Assembly: GCF_001655615.1 (NCBI RefSeq)
Contig: NZ_CP011567.1
Coordinates: 2,551,001-2,615,000 of the forward strand
DNA: 64,000 nt
Direction of reading: 5' to 3'
Source: Pseudomonas sp. GR 6-02
Lineage (GTDB): Bacteria > Pseudomonadota > Gammaproteobacteria > Pseudomonadales > Pseudomonadaceae
Shown in pieces: positions 25,352 through 32,874 of this stretch; the first letter of the stretch is position 1, and every line of letters begins with the position of its first letter. The notes under the pieces are model-generated. The model searched no databases and was not told the DNA's origin. It saw only the letters and a program-made list of their open reading frames with translations. Made by a program: the position numbers and the translations under genes.

Positions 25352-26284
25352 ATGTCGTCACCGAGTCGAGTACCCACTTACGTCATGCAGCAACGCAGCG
25401 AATTGACGGACTTTTACATCCGCGACAAAAAGGGCCGGCGCGCCGAAACCAGCCCGCATCGCCATGAGTATTTCCAGATCCAGGTCAACCTCGGTGGCGA
25501 TACCGTGCAGCACATCGGCAACGTCGAGCGGCCGTTTCCGCGCAACACGCTGGCCTTCATCCTGCCGCATCGCGTGCACGTGATTCCGCATCCGGCCGAC
25601 AGCAATTTCATGGTGATCAACTTTTCCCAGACCTTCCTGTTGCCGCATTTGCAGTGCGACCCGATGGACCTGGAGGAAGTCTCGATTCTGCTGGCACCCG
25701 AGTTGTCGCCGTTCCACTTTCAGGAGCATCTGGATTTCATTCTGTCCGATGAAGATTTCAGCAAAGTCTGTGCCCTGATCGAACAGATGCGCGTGCTCGA
25801 TGAAAACCGTCAGTTCGGCACTCGCGAGATGCTCAAGGGGTTGTTGCTGCAACTGGTGGGGAGCGTTTGTGCCTTGTATGCCGAGCCGCTCAAACGGTTG
25901 GCCGAGGAGAATGCCGCCGAAGTCAGCCGACGCGATGCGCTGAGCAGGATGTCCGAATACTTGCGCAAGAACATTGCCGATCCCGACCTCAACCTGATCA
26001 AGGTGGCTGCTGCGACTTACCTGTCACCGACATACCTGACGCACTGGTTGCGCAAGGAAATCGGCAAGACCTTCACTGAGCTGGTGCTCGAGCGCAGGAT
26101 GCACGCGGCACGCAATTATTTGCTCAATGGGACACGACCAGTGGGGGAGGTGGCAAGGTTGTGCGGTTTCGCTGACGAGGCTTATTTTTCGCGACGCTTC
26201 CGCCAGATCCACGGCCAGCCTCCAGGGCAATTCAGGCGTCAGCAACTCAATCCTGATACGCCGCAATCACCGTCCAACACGTGA
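25352..26284 (+). CDS. AraC-family transcriptional regulator of the catabolic operon
   Basis: About 310 residues from the ATG at 25352; in-frame TTG (25235) and ATG (25250) alternatives have no ribosome site and add an atypical tail. The N-terminal half is a cupin-like sensor ('SPHRHEYFQIQVNLGG' with the HxxExxQ pattern, 'NTLAFILPHRVHV'). The C-terminal 100 residues are the two helix-turn-helix units ('LIKVAAATYLSPTYLTHWLRKEIGKTF', 'PVGEVARLCGFADEAYFSRRFRQIHGQPPGQFR'). It most likely activates the divergent permease operon when its carboxylate or sugar-acid ligand binds. Confidence 0.85.
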   Translation: MSSPSRVPTYVMQQRSELTDFYIRDKKGRRAETSPHRHEYFQIQVNLGGDTVQHIGNVERPFPRNTLAFILPHRVHVIPHPADSNFMVINFSQTFLLPHLQCDPMDLEEVSILLAPELSPFHFQEHLDFILSDEDFSKVCALIEQMRVLDENRQFGTREMLKGLLLQLVGSVCALYAEPLKRLAEENAAEVSRRDALSRMSEYLRKNIADPDLNLIKVAAATYLSPTYLTHWLRKEIGKTFTELVLERRMHAARNYLLNGTRPVGEVARLCGFADEAYFSRRFRQIHGQPPGQFRRQQLNPDTPQSPSNT

Positions 26285-26423
26285 TTGTTCATCGCTCACG
26301 TTGCAGTGCAGGGGGCGCAGCCAGTCTCCGTAGTCATGAAGAACCCTGCATGCCAAACGCTGGCTCCGTGCTGATCAAGCCATACTGCGTGGCTTAGGGG
26401 CTGCATTCTATTTTGGCAAAACC

Positions 26424-27686
26424 TCAGAGGCGCCGAACGGGCGGCGCCGGCTCCCCCAACAACATCTTTTGCCGCCAGGCGGGTGCGCTGGTCGGGAACA
26501 GCACTTCGTTCGGTCGCCAGCGAGCAACGCCGAAGGCGGCCGCAATACGCTGGCGTTGCTGGCCCTGGACAAGGACGCGCCGGTAACTGTTCTCACTCTG
26601 CTGTAGCCCCAGCACATAGCCCATGCCCGCCTGGAAATCGCCTCCATGGGCCCGCCACCAGGCGGCGATCAACTGCGGGTCGGGCCAGGGCAGGTTTTCA
26701 TCGGGGTCCATGGCGACATTAGCGTCCTCAGGATCGTCGTTCGGGCCGGCATCGAAATCCGGCATGTCCTGCAATTCCAGGTCGAGCAGCGCCAGGTCAG
26801 CGCCAGTGATCAGACTGAAGGCTTCGCCGGCGACGCGGGCATGAGACAGGTCGCTCATCTGCTGGATCAACCAGGGCACACTGAACGGATCGCCCAGCAG
26901 CCCGATGGCCTGGATGCCGATGCGCTGCTGCTCAGGGTGCTCTATCAATTGGCGTATCCAGGCGATGCTGTTTTCACGCTTTTGCCAGGCCAGCAATACG
27001 CAGAGCGCTCGGTACTGGAACTCGCCCGGTTGCTCGGCGAACTGGCGCAGCGGTTCCTGGGCGTGCTCATCGCCCATCTGTGCGGTGGCCCAGTTGGCCC
27101 AGAAGCGCGTGGCTGGATCCGGGTGTAGACGGTGGGCATGAATTGTCGACATCAGGTCACGACGACGCAGCTCGCCGGCAGTGCGGGCGGCACGTGCCAG
27201 CACGCTTGGGTCGGCATCGGAAAGTCCGGTAAGCAGGGCGGGGCCGGGATCGTGGCGGTGCATACCGCAGGCGGCCAGGCCGAGACGGCGGAACAGGGGG
27301 TCAGGGGAGGCGAGCATGCGGTCGATCCAGGGCGAGATCAGTTCCCACTCCAGCCAACCGAGTGCGGCCGAGAAAAAGCGCTCGGCTTCGGGGTATTCGT
27401 GCAGATGTACACTGAGCTTGTAGAGTGCGACGCTATTGCCGGACTCGAAGGCTAGCACGACGGCGGCAAAGACTTCTGCGCGGGTATTCGGCCGGAACTG
27501 CAGCAGAGTCTCCAGACCGGCTGAACCGGCGACCCTTAGGCCATCGAGATGGGCCTCGATACGCCGTTCAAGGGTGTGCAGGTCGTTCAGGCTGTAGTGC
27601 GGGGCACACACGGCATGGTCACGAAGATCAACGAGAAAACCGGCTTCGTCGGCGTGTTGATCGATCACCAAGGAGACTATTTTCAA
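26424..27686 (-). CDS. TIGR02270-family protein, HEAT-like repeats, T6SS-associated
   Basis: A 420-residue soluble protein with a series of helical repeats ('PLFRRLGLAACGMHRHDPGPALLTGLSDADPSVLARAARTAGELRR', then similar units to about residue 270), followed by a conserved C-terminal domain with 'LPWPDPQLIAAWW'. It belongs to the TIGR02270 family of unknown function, whose genes sit beside VgrG/PAAR effector clusters; the P. aeruginosa counterpart of this position is PA0101. The start is a TTG at 27684-27686 with a weak AGAAG site. It is separated from the effector-immunity genes by a transposase remnant, so it may now have its own promoter. Confidence 0.8.
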   Translation of the reverse strand: MKIVSLVIDQHADEAGFLVDLRDHAVCAPHYSLNDLHTLERRIEAHLDGLRVAGSAGLETLLQFRPNTRAEVFAAVVLAFESGNSVALYKLSVHLHEYPEAERFFSAALGWLEWELISPWIDRMLASPDPLFRRLGLAACGMHRHDPGPALLTGLSDADPSVLARAARTAGELRRRDLMSTIHAHRLHPDPATRFWANWATAQMGDEHAQEPLRQFAEQPGEFQYRALCVLLAWQKRENSIAWIRQLIEHPEQQRIGIQAIGLLGDPFSVPWLIQQMSDLSHARVAGEAFSLITGADLALLDLELQDMPDFDAGPNDDPEDANVAMDPDENLPWPDPQLIAAWWRAHGGDFQAGMGYVLGLQQSENSYRRVLVQGQQRQRIAAAFGVARWRPNEVLFPTSAPAWRQKMLLGEPAPPVRRL

Positions 27687-27717
27687 TAGGGACTTCTCAG
27701 TTATGGAGTGGCGTATT

Positions 27718-27912
27718 TTAAAATTGAAAGCGTTTAAATGTTATCTGGATATATAACCTGCGCCCAAGATGCATGTGCAACATTGCCATCAGCGGATAAC
27801 CCGGATGACCGCCTTCACCTGTCGAGTAGTGCGGCTCGATCAGGAACAACTCCTTGCGGGTCTGCTTGCGCTTGGCGGCGCACTCAGCACCGACGAAGGT
27901 CATCTGCTTCAT
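27718..27912 (-). pseudogene. IS5-family transposase remnant (N-terminal part)
   Basis: The frame encodes the start of a Pseudomonas IS5-type transposase ('MKQMTF', 'AAKRKQTRKELFLIEPHYSTGEGGHPGYPLMAMLHMHLG'). About 15 residues usually found after 'LFLIE' are missing, consistent with an in-frame deletion between two Leu-Ile-Glu codons. The DDE core and C-terminus are absent and the last 15 codons are unrelated sequence. No terminal inverted repeats were found. It is inert debris inside a T6SS cluster. Confidence 0.75.
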
Positions 27913-28149
27913 GGCTAAACTGGGATAGCGGAGTCGGCGTATTTCACCAGAAACGTGATCTCTTCAGGTCTAACACAGGCGGAAAAGCAAAGCGAAGCGA
28001 CTCTCTCGTGCACCTCGGCAACTGCCACTGCCTGAAACCACCTTGTTGCTAGGTTTCAACGACCTTTCCAATTTCCACTAGGTGTTTAGGAAGAGGAGCG
28101 GAAAATTGCCGAGCGCCTACCGTGGGAGTCCCTCCCCCCTAAGTCTCCT

Positions 28150-29079
28150 TCACTGGTCGAAGAAGCTCAGCAGTGGTTTCCAGCGCTGGCCGTCGAACTC
28201 GAACAATTCCTTGCCTCCGACCGACCAGAGCCCCTCTTCAGTGGTTCTCAGGCGGTAAGTGGAGGAGGGGAATACCTCATCATCGGGTGGCGCGAGGGGA
28301 ATCAGTTCATTGCCGACGATTTCATAGAGCCGACGCATATCGGATACGAACACGCGCCCGGCGAAAGAGGCGACACCCCACAGCTTCTCGCACGTTTCGT
28401 CCTGCTCGATCAGGGTCCAGACATCACCGCGTCCCTTGAGAATGACGCCCTCGTCGCCCACAGCATATACCGAGCCATCCTCGGCGCAGACTAGATCGAA
28501 AAGGTCCAGGTTGGTCGGGGCGTCCAGGCGTTCCCAGCCGGCTGCTGTTCGTCGGCAGAGCAATCCTTGCCAGCCGACGGCATACAGCTCATCGCTGGAA
28601 AAGGCCGCCACCGCTTCCACGGCCAGATCCAAGGCTTGTTCGCCTGGTAGTAAGGGAATCGTTTCCGCTTCCCAGAGGGTCCAGTCGCGGCTGCAGTACA
28701 CCTGTAGGACCGTACCCACCACCAGTGTAAAATCCGCGCCTATAGTCCTGATTGAGCGTAGCGGGCCCTGCGGCTCCACCCCCTCGATGGACGGAAGCTC
28801 ATGGAAGCTCTGGCCGTCGAACCGAACGAGCTGCCCAGCCTCTCCCAGATAGATGGCTTGTGGATAGGGACGGATCTGGCGGATATCGACCGAACAGGCG
28901 TTCCACTCGACAGGAATGGAGGTTAGCTTGCCGGCCTCCAGCCAGCTGAGCACTGCATTGGGTTCGTCCTGTTGAAACAGCTCATCGACGGAGACGATCA
29001 AGGCGCCACTGCCGGGCGCGACGAGCCGTGCATCGACAAGCGTCATGCCAGGAATCTGTCTTGGAATCTGTAATGGCAT
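28150..29079 (-). CDS. tsi7: Probable immunity protein for the Tse7-like effector (beta-propeller-like)
   Basis: A 309-residue protein with no signal peptide, so cytoplasmic, as needed to block a nuclease. The sequence repeats a strand-turn pattern every 40-45 residues ('LYAVGWQGLLCRR', 'VYAVGDEGVILKGRG', 'LWSVGGKELFEFDG'), as in six- or seven-bladed propellers. It starts 18 bases after the effector stop, the usual effector-immunity spacing, and occupies the place of PA0100 (Tsi7) in the P. aeruginosa cluster. The immunity role rests on position and family, and the binding surface cannot be seen. Confidence 0.75.
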   Translation of the reverse strand: MPLQIPRQIPGMTLVDARLVAPGSGALIVSVDELFQQDEPNAVLSWLEAGKLTSIPVEWNACSVDIRQIRPYPQAIYLGEAGQLVRFDGQSFHELPSIEGVEPQGPLRSIRTIGADFTLVVGTVLQVYCSRDWTLWEAETIPLLPGEQALDLAVEAVAAFSSDELYAVGWQGLLCRRTAAGWERLDAPTNLDLFDLVCAEDGSVYAVGDEGVILKGRGDVWTLIEQDETCEKLWGVASFAGRVFVSDMRRLYEIVGNELIPLAPPDDEVFPSSTYRLRTTEEGLWSVGGKELFEFDGQRWKPLLSFFDQ

Positions 29080-29097
29080 GGGGGGCGATCTCCCTAT

Positions 29098-30252
29098 CTA
29101 ACCGTTCATTAACGCGGTGGACCGCGCCAGCACGCCTTTCTTCGCCCTGCCTGTTTTCCCCATCCCGTAAGAGGAAGGGCGTAAGGTCGCGTTCGGGTCG
29201 GTCCGCGCCTCCTGATGGTAGTCCATGAGTTGTGCCTTGAGGCATGCTTCCGAGCAGCCCTTGAAAGTGGTGGAGGCTGATTTCGCACCTATGGTTGCGG
29301 CTTCATCTAGGCTCATCTCGCTAGATCCACGGGCCTTCATCGCCACCTTGCGTCTTGCCGAGAGCACCCCGTGAGTGCTAACCGTGGCCGCTTCGCCTTC
29401 GGCGCACAGACAGGGTGCCTTGTTGGAGTCGTAATTGTCCCAGCCCGGTCTTTTTCCACCACTCTGACGGTCCGCTCCGGCCTCGACGATGCATTTCACT
29501 TCGATGAGGTGGTCGGGCGTCTGGCCGGGACAGCAATGGCCGCTGTCGTAGGGGGTGAGAAAGCAACGCATTGCCCGCTGGCAGGGTCTCTGCGAGGCGC
29601 CGCCCAGCCGCCTTTCTAATTGCCTAATGTCTTTACGGATATTATCCAGCGTCTGTTTGTTCGCCCCACCCCTGCGCTCCCTGTCAAATTTCTTGCGCTC
29701 ATCGGCCACCTGCTGGCCCTCAGGCGGGCAGGTCGCCTTCCGGTTCAGATCGTCCCCGCAGGCCTTCTTTGCAGCGTCGATCTCGTTGTTGCACTGGCCC
29801 GTCTTCATGCCGAGCGCCATGCGGTCCAAGTATGTCCAAGGTACAGTATTACCCGGATCGGAAGCGTGGTTATGGGTCGTCATATCCATATGCCGAACCA
29901 CATTCTCCCCCTCGAACTTCACATCCATCGACCAGGAGGTGAAGTACACCTTGCCTTTGATCTTACCGGTGATCACACCCTTCTTCGGCGCACAGCCTGC
30001 TTCATCTCCATAGCTGGTCTTGAAGTAACTCTTGTTCTTGAGCATCACTTCCTTACCACTGATCTTCACCGTCCGACTTCCCTTGGTCGTGTCCTTGGCC
30101 ATGCCGGTATTGGGGTAGGGGATCGGCACCCCGGGCGGGGTGGGCGGAGCCTGGGGCGGGGTGAAGCAGACATCCGGAAAGCAGGCCACCGACTTGCCAT
30201 CCGCCGCCTTGCAGGAGATCTCCATATTGTTGGCAAAGACCTCATTCGCCAT
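29098..30252 (-). CDS. tse7: Tse7-like T6SS effector: PAAR-like DUF4150 domain plus GHH-type nuclease toxin
   Basis: A protein of about 384 residues from the ATG at 30252, forming a TGATG junction with the preceding stop. Residues 1-130 are a DUF4150 PAAR-like domain ('NNMEISCKAADGKSVACFPDVCFTPP', 'PIPYPNTGMAKDTTKGSRTVKISGK') that would cap the VgrG spike. The C-terminal region holds 'SGH' (about 238-240), 'TPDHL' (246-250) and 'STHG' near 295, in the pattern of Tox-GHH2/HNH-Endonuclease VII toxins, with several cysteines that may stabilise the fold. Tse7 of P. aeruginosa (PA0099) has this layout and degrades DNA in prey cells. Activity here is inferred from the motif. Confidence 0.85.
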   Translation of the reverse strand: MANEVFANNMEISCKAADGKSVACFPDVCFTPPQAPPTPPGVPIPYPNTGMAKDTTKGSRTVKISGKEVMLKNKSYFKTSYGDEAGCAPKKGVITGKIKGKVYFTSWSMDVKFEGENVVRHMDMTTHNHASDPGNTVPWTYLDRMALGMKTGQCNNEIDAAKKACGDDLNRKATCPPEGQQVADERKKFDRERRGGANKQTLDNIRKDIRQLERRLGGASQRPCQRAMRCFLTPYDSGHCCPGQTPDHLIEVKCIVEAGADRQSGGKRPGWDNYDSNKAPCLCAEGEAATVSTHGVLSARRKVAMKARGSSEMSLDEAATIGAKSASTTFKGCSEACLKAQLMDYHQEARTDPNATLRPSSYGMGKTGRAKKGVLARSTALMNG

Positions 30253-31289
30253 CACGCAGCCCTCACAGTCTGGTAACTGAGCATCGCGGCGGCGCGTTCG
30301 CCGGCGTCGTTGCCCAAGTGGCAGAAGATATTCGGGCCTTCGCCATAGCCCTTGCGGCTGGCGGCCAGGGCCACGGCGAGCATCGCCGGGCCGATGGCGG
30401 CGCCGACTTCGCCGATGCAGTCGGCGGGGTGCCAGAGGTGGAAGAACTCCTTGCGCACGCGCAGGGTGCGGCTCAGGGCCAAGGACGCTTCCTTGAAGTA
30501 GTACTGCTCGCCGGAGATGTCGGTGAGCCGATAATCCATTTGCTCCAACCCACAGCCGACTTCGCTCAGGGCGGCGCGTACGGCTTGAGTCAGGCCATCG
30601 GCGCGCAAGGGAATGTCTTCGGCCTCCACCGTGGCCTTCTCCATACCGAACCCCAGGCCGATGCAGGCCAATTGCGGCTCTTTGCTGGCAACGGGGGCGG
30701 CCAGCACCACGGCGGCGGCGCCTTCGCCGGGGATAAATCCGTTGGAGTTCTGGCTGGTGAGCAGGCGTTCGCGTGCTTCGAAAGCGGCCAGGGTCGGTCC
30801 GCTGAGGAAGGAGTCGACGCCGGCAATCAGCACATGGCGATGGCCGCCCTGGTAGATCAGCGTGCGTGCATTCAGCAGGGCCACGGCAGCGCTGACCCGA
30901 CCACGGGCAATGACGTTGGAACCGGGATGAAAGCGCAGGCCCAGTTCAGCTTCGATGGCGTGCAGCAGCCCCTTATCGAGACCATCGAGGCGGCCGGGGC
31001 GCTCGACTTCCGCCACCCCCAGCAGCAGCGGGGTCTTTTCCGGGTCGACGTTGGGGGTGCTTTGCAGCGCCTCGGCGATGGCGCGGGCGGCCATCTTGAT
31101 CAGCTTGGTGCGGCCGCGCCAGGGCTGTTCCAAAGGCACGCTGGCGGCAATCAGCCATTCGCCGCCTTGGTCGATAAAGCGGGTTTCCTGGAAATTGTCG
31201 ATGGCGCAGCGGATCGCCGCGCAGCTCGCGGGTGCGCTGAGGCCGACAGCGCTGACCATGCCGGAGCCGATGATGCAAAGCGCGGTCAT
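30252..31289 (-). CDS. Thiolase-fold (ketoacyl-synthase-like) T6SS accessory protein
   Basis: A 345-residue protein that keeps the thiolase fold ('GFIPGEGAAAVVLAAP', 'HVLIAGVDSFLSGPTL') and opens with 'MTALCIIGSGMVSAVGLS'. The catalytic cysteine expected in the 'A-C-S/A-G' turn is absent: the matching stretch 'ARGRVSAAV' carries no Cys. It is therefore unlikely to condense acyl groups. The same position in P. aeruginosa is PA0098, next to Tse7. It probably helps load or mature the effector rather than make lipids. Its start forms a TGATG junction with the preceding DUF2169 gene, and its stop overlaps the effector start. Confidence 0.8.
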   Translation of the reverse strand: MTALCIIGSGMVSAVGLSAPASCAAIRCAIDNFQETRFIDQGGEWLIAASVPLEQPWRGRTKLIKMAARAIAEALQSTPNVDPEKTPLLLGVAEVERPGRLDGLDKGLLHAIEAELGLRFHPGSNVIARGRVSAAVALLNARTLIYQGGHRHVLIAGVDSFLSGPTLAAFEARERLLTSQNSNGFIPGEGAAAVVLAAPVASKEPQLACIGLGFGMEKATVEAEDIPLRADGLTQAVRAALSEVGCGLEQMDYRLTDISGEQYYFKEASLALSRTLRVRKEFFHLWHPADCIGEVGAAIGPAMLAVALAASRKGYGEGPNIFCHLGNDAGERAAAMLSYQTVRAA

Positions 31290-32401
31290 CAGTTCGCCTC
31301 CTCGGGTGCGTGCTTGCCTTTTACCAGGGAGGAGAGCGACGGGTAGTAATCCTTGCCCAGTTCACGGGCGCGCCACCAGCCCGTGGACATCGTGCCGACC
31401 AGCACCTGAGCGATCTCGAACATGTTGCGCCGTAGCGGACGGGCGACACGCCAGGTCAGTTGCACCTGGAGCGCGTCGGTGTCGATCAGCAGGGTATCGA
31501 TCACCGCCTGCACAGTCTCATGACCGCCTTTTTTCAGGAAGAAGGTCACCGGCACGTCGATTTCGGGGATGCGAAAGCCCGCGCGCTCCTGGGGCGTGAG
31601 GTTGAGCAGCAGCACGTCCTCGCCGCCTCGCAGATACTGGATCTGCTGATCGTCAGGGGCCGCCTGAAAGTAGCGGCGGTCGAAATCACCCGGCAGAAAC
31701 GGAAAGCAGTCGGCCAACCAGGCCTCGTCGTAAGTACCGGCGAAGCGGGCGCGTTGCGGCCAGCTACGGCCGATGGGGCCGAGGGCCATCGGACGGTAGT
31801 CGCCAGAGGGACTGTCGATCGCCTTGCCCAATTCCTCGGTGTTCGGCATCGGCATGCCACCGATATCAGCACTACCCATATGGCGTGGGAACCAGCCACA
31901 ACCGGTCGGATTGTCCAGGTAGCAGTGACGCATTTCGGAGTCTTTGGCCATCGGATGACTGCCGCCAAAGGCCTGGGCATAAGAGATGTGCTGCTCGGTG
32001 AAGGGCTGCGGCAAGCCGGGAGAAACGCCCAATAGCCCCGGTTGCCACTGCCGGGGGCCGAGGACGGAAAAGGCTTTGCTCATCTGACCGACGCGAATGC
32101 CCGCAGCCAGTTGCCTCACGGGCCGCCCGCCTGGGGCATAGGCCTTGCCTCGCACCAGCACATCGCAGAATGGCTTGATCGGGGCGAAGTCCATTTCCTG
32201 CAGCGGGGCGCTGAGACCAGGCTCGCCGAGGAAGGTATCGGCCATCAGCAGCGGTTGCTGGCTGTCGGCGAGGGTCGCCGCGCGGCCGTCCAGCGGCAGA
32301 TTGAAAGTGCCTTTGGCCACCACCACCAGGGATTCGCGGCCATCGGGCTCCATGCCCTGGGTATAGGCAGCAAGCAGTTTGCTGGCGTTGAGCAGTTCCA
32401 T
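31289..32401 (-). CDS. DUF2169-family T6SS adaptor/chaperone
   Basis: A 370-residue soluble protein. It matches the DUF2169 family ('SLVVVAKGTFNLPLDG', 'LPQPFTEQHISYAQAFGGS', 'DFAPIKPFCDVLVRGKAYAPGG', 'FDRRYFQAAPDDQQIQYLRGGED'), which occurs between VgrG and PAAR-effector genes and is thought to fold or load PAAR effectors. It is the third gene of the vgrG operon, 15 bases after the DUF6484 gene and in TGATG contact with the next gene. The P. aeruginosa equivalent is PA0097. Confidence 0.88.
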   Translation of the reverse strand: MELLNASKLLAAYTQGMEPDGRESLVVVAKGTFNLPLDGRAATLADSQQPLLMADTFLGEPGLSAPLQEMDFAPIKPFCDVLVRGKAYAPGGRPVRQLAAGIRVGQMSKAFSVLGPRQWQPGLLGVSPGLPQPFTEQHISYAQAFGGSHPMAKDSEMRHCYLDNPTGCGWFPRHMGSADIGGMPMPNTEELGKAIDSPSGDYRPMALGPIGRSWPQRARFAGTYDEAWLADCFPFLPGDFDRRYFQAAPDDQQIQYLRGGEDVLLLNLTPQERAGFRIPEIDVPVTFFLKKGGHETVQAVIDTLLIDTDALQVQLTWRVARPLRRNMFEIAQVLVGTMSTGWWRARELGKDYYPSLSSLVKGKHAPEEAN

Positions 32402-32416
32402 GGGCCGAATACCTGT

Positions 32417-32863
32417 CTAGTTGATCTGCACCGAACCACCCTTGATGCGGTTGACCCCGCTGGAGCGGCTGGACAGGTAGGCGCCCTGGATAATCACTTT
32501 GCCCGCTCGGGTCAGGGTGATACTGGCCTTGCCGCAACGCAGCACGATCTCGCGTTCGGCACTCAATTCCAGGCGCTGGTCGTCCAGTTGCACGCAGGCA
32601 ACCGGTGCGGGTGCCGCGGTCTGGCCAAGCAGGCGGCCGATCACTAGCGGGCGGAAAGGGTCGCCATCTTCGAACATCAGCGCCACCTGGGTGCCGATGT
32701 CTGCAGGGGCGAGCAGGGTGGTGCTGCGGGCTGCGATGCTCTGTTCCTCGGGGCAACCGGGGTAGGTCACCAGGGGCGCACTGGCTTGCGGCAGGTCGAG
32801 CAGGACGCCGATGACCACGCCATCGATGCGGGCCTGGGTGGGTAGTGGGTATTGAACCGTCAT
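32417..32863 (-). CDS. DUF6484-domain protein, VgrG-associated
   Basis: A 148-residue protein. 'ARIDGVVIGVLLDLPQASAPLVTYPGCPEEQSIAARSTTLL' and 'VALMFEDGDPFRPLVIGRL' resemble the OB-fold gp5-like part of VgrG ('V.FLEGDP.RPII.GRVYN'), followed by a short beta-rich tail. The family (DUF6484) has no known activity and is always near VgrG. It may sit on the spike complex or guard its assembly. AGGAG eight bases upstream marks the start, 11 bases after vgrG. It corresponds to PA0096. Confidence 0.85.
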   Translation of the reverse strand: MTVQYPLPTQARIDGVVIGVLLDLPQASAPLVTYPGCPEEQSIAARSTTLLAPADIGTQVALMFEDGDPFRPLVIGRLLGQTAAPAPVACVQLDDQRLELSAEREIVLRCGKASITLTRAGKVIIQGAYLSSRSSGVNRIKGGSVQIN

Positions 32864-32874
32864 ACGCGTGACTC

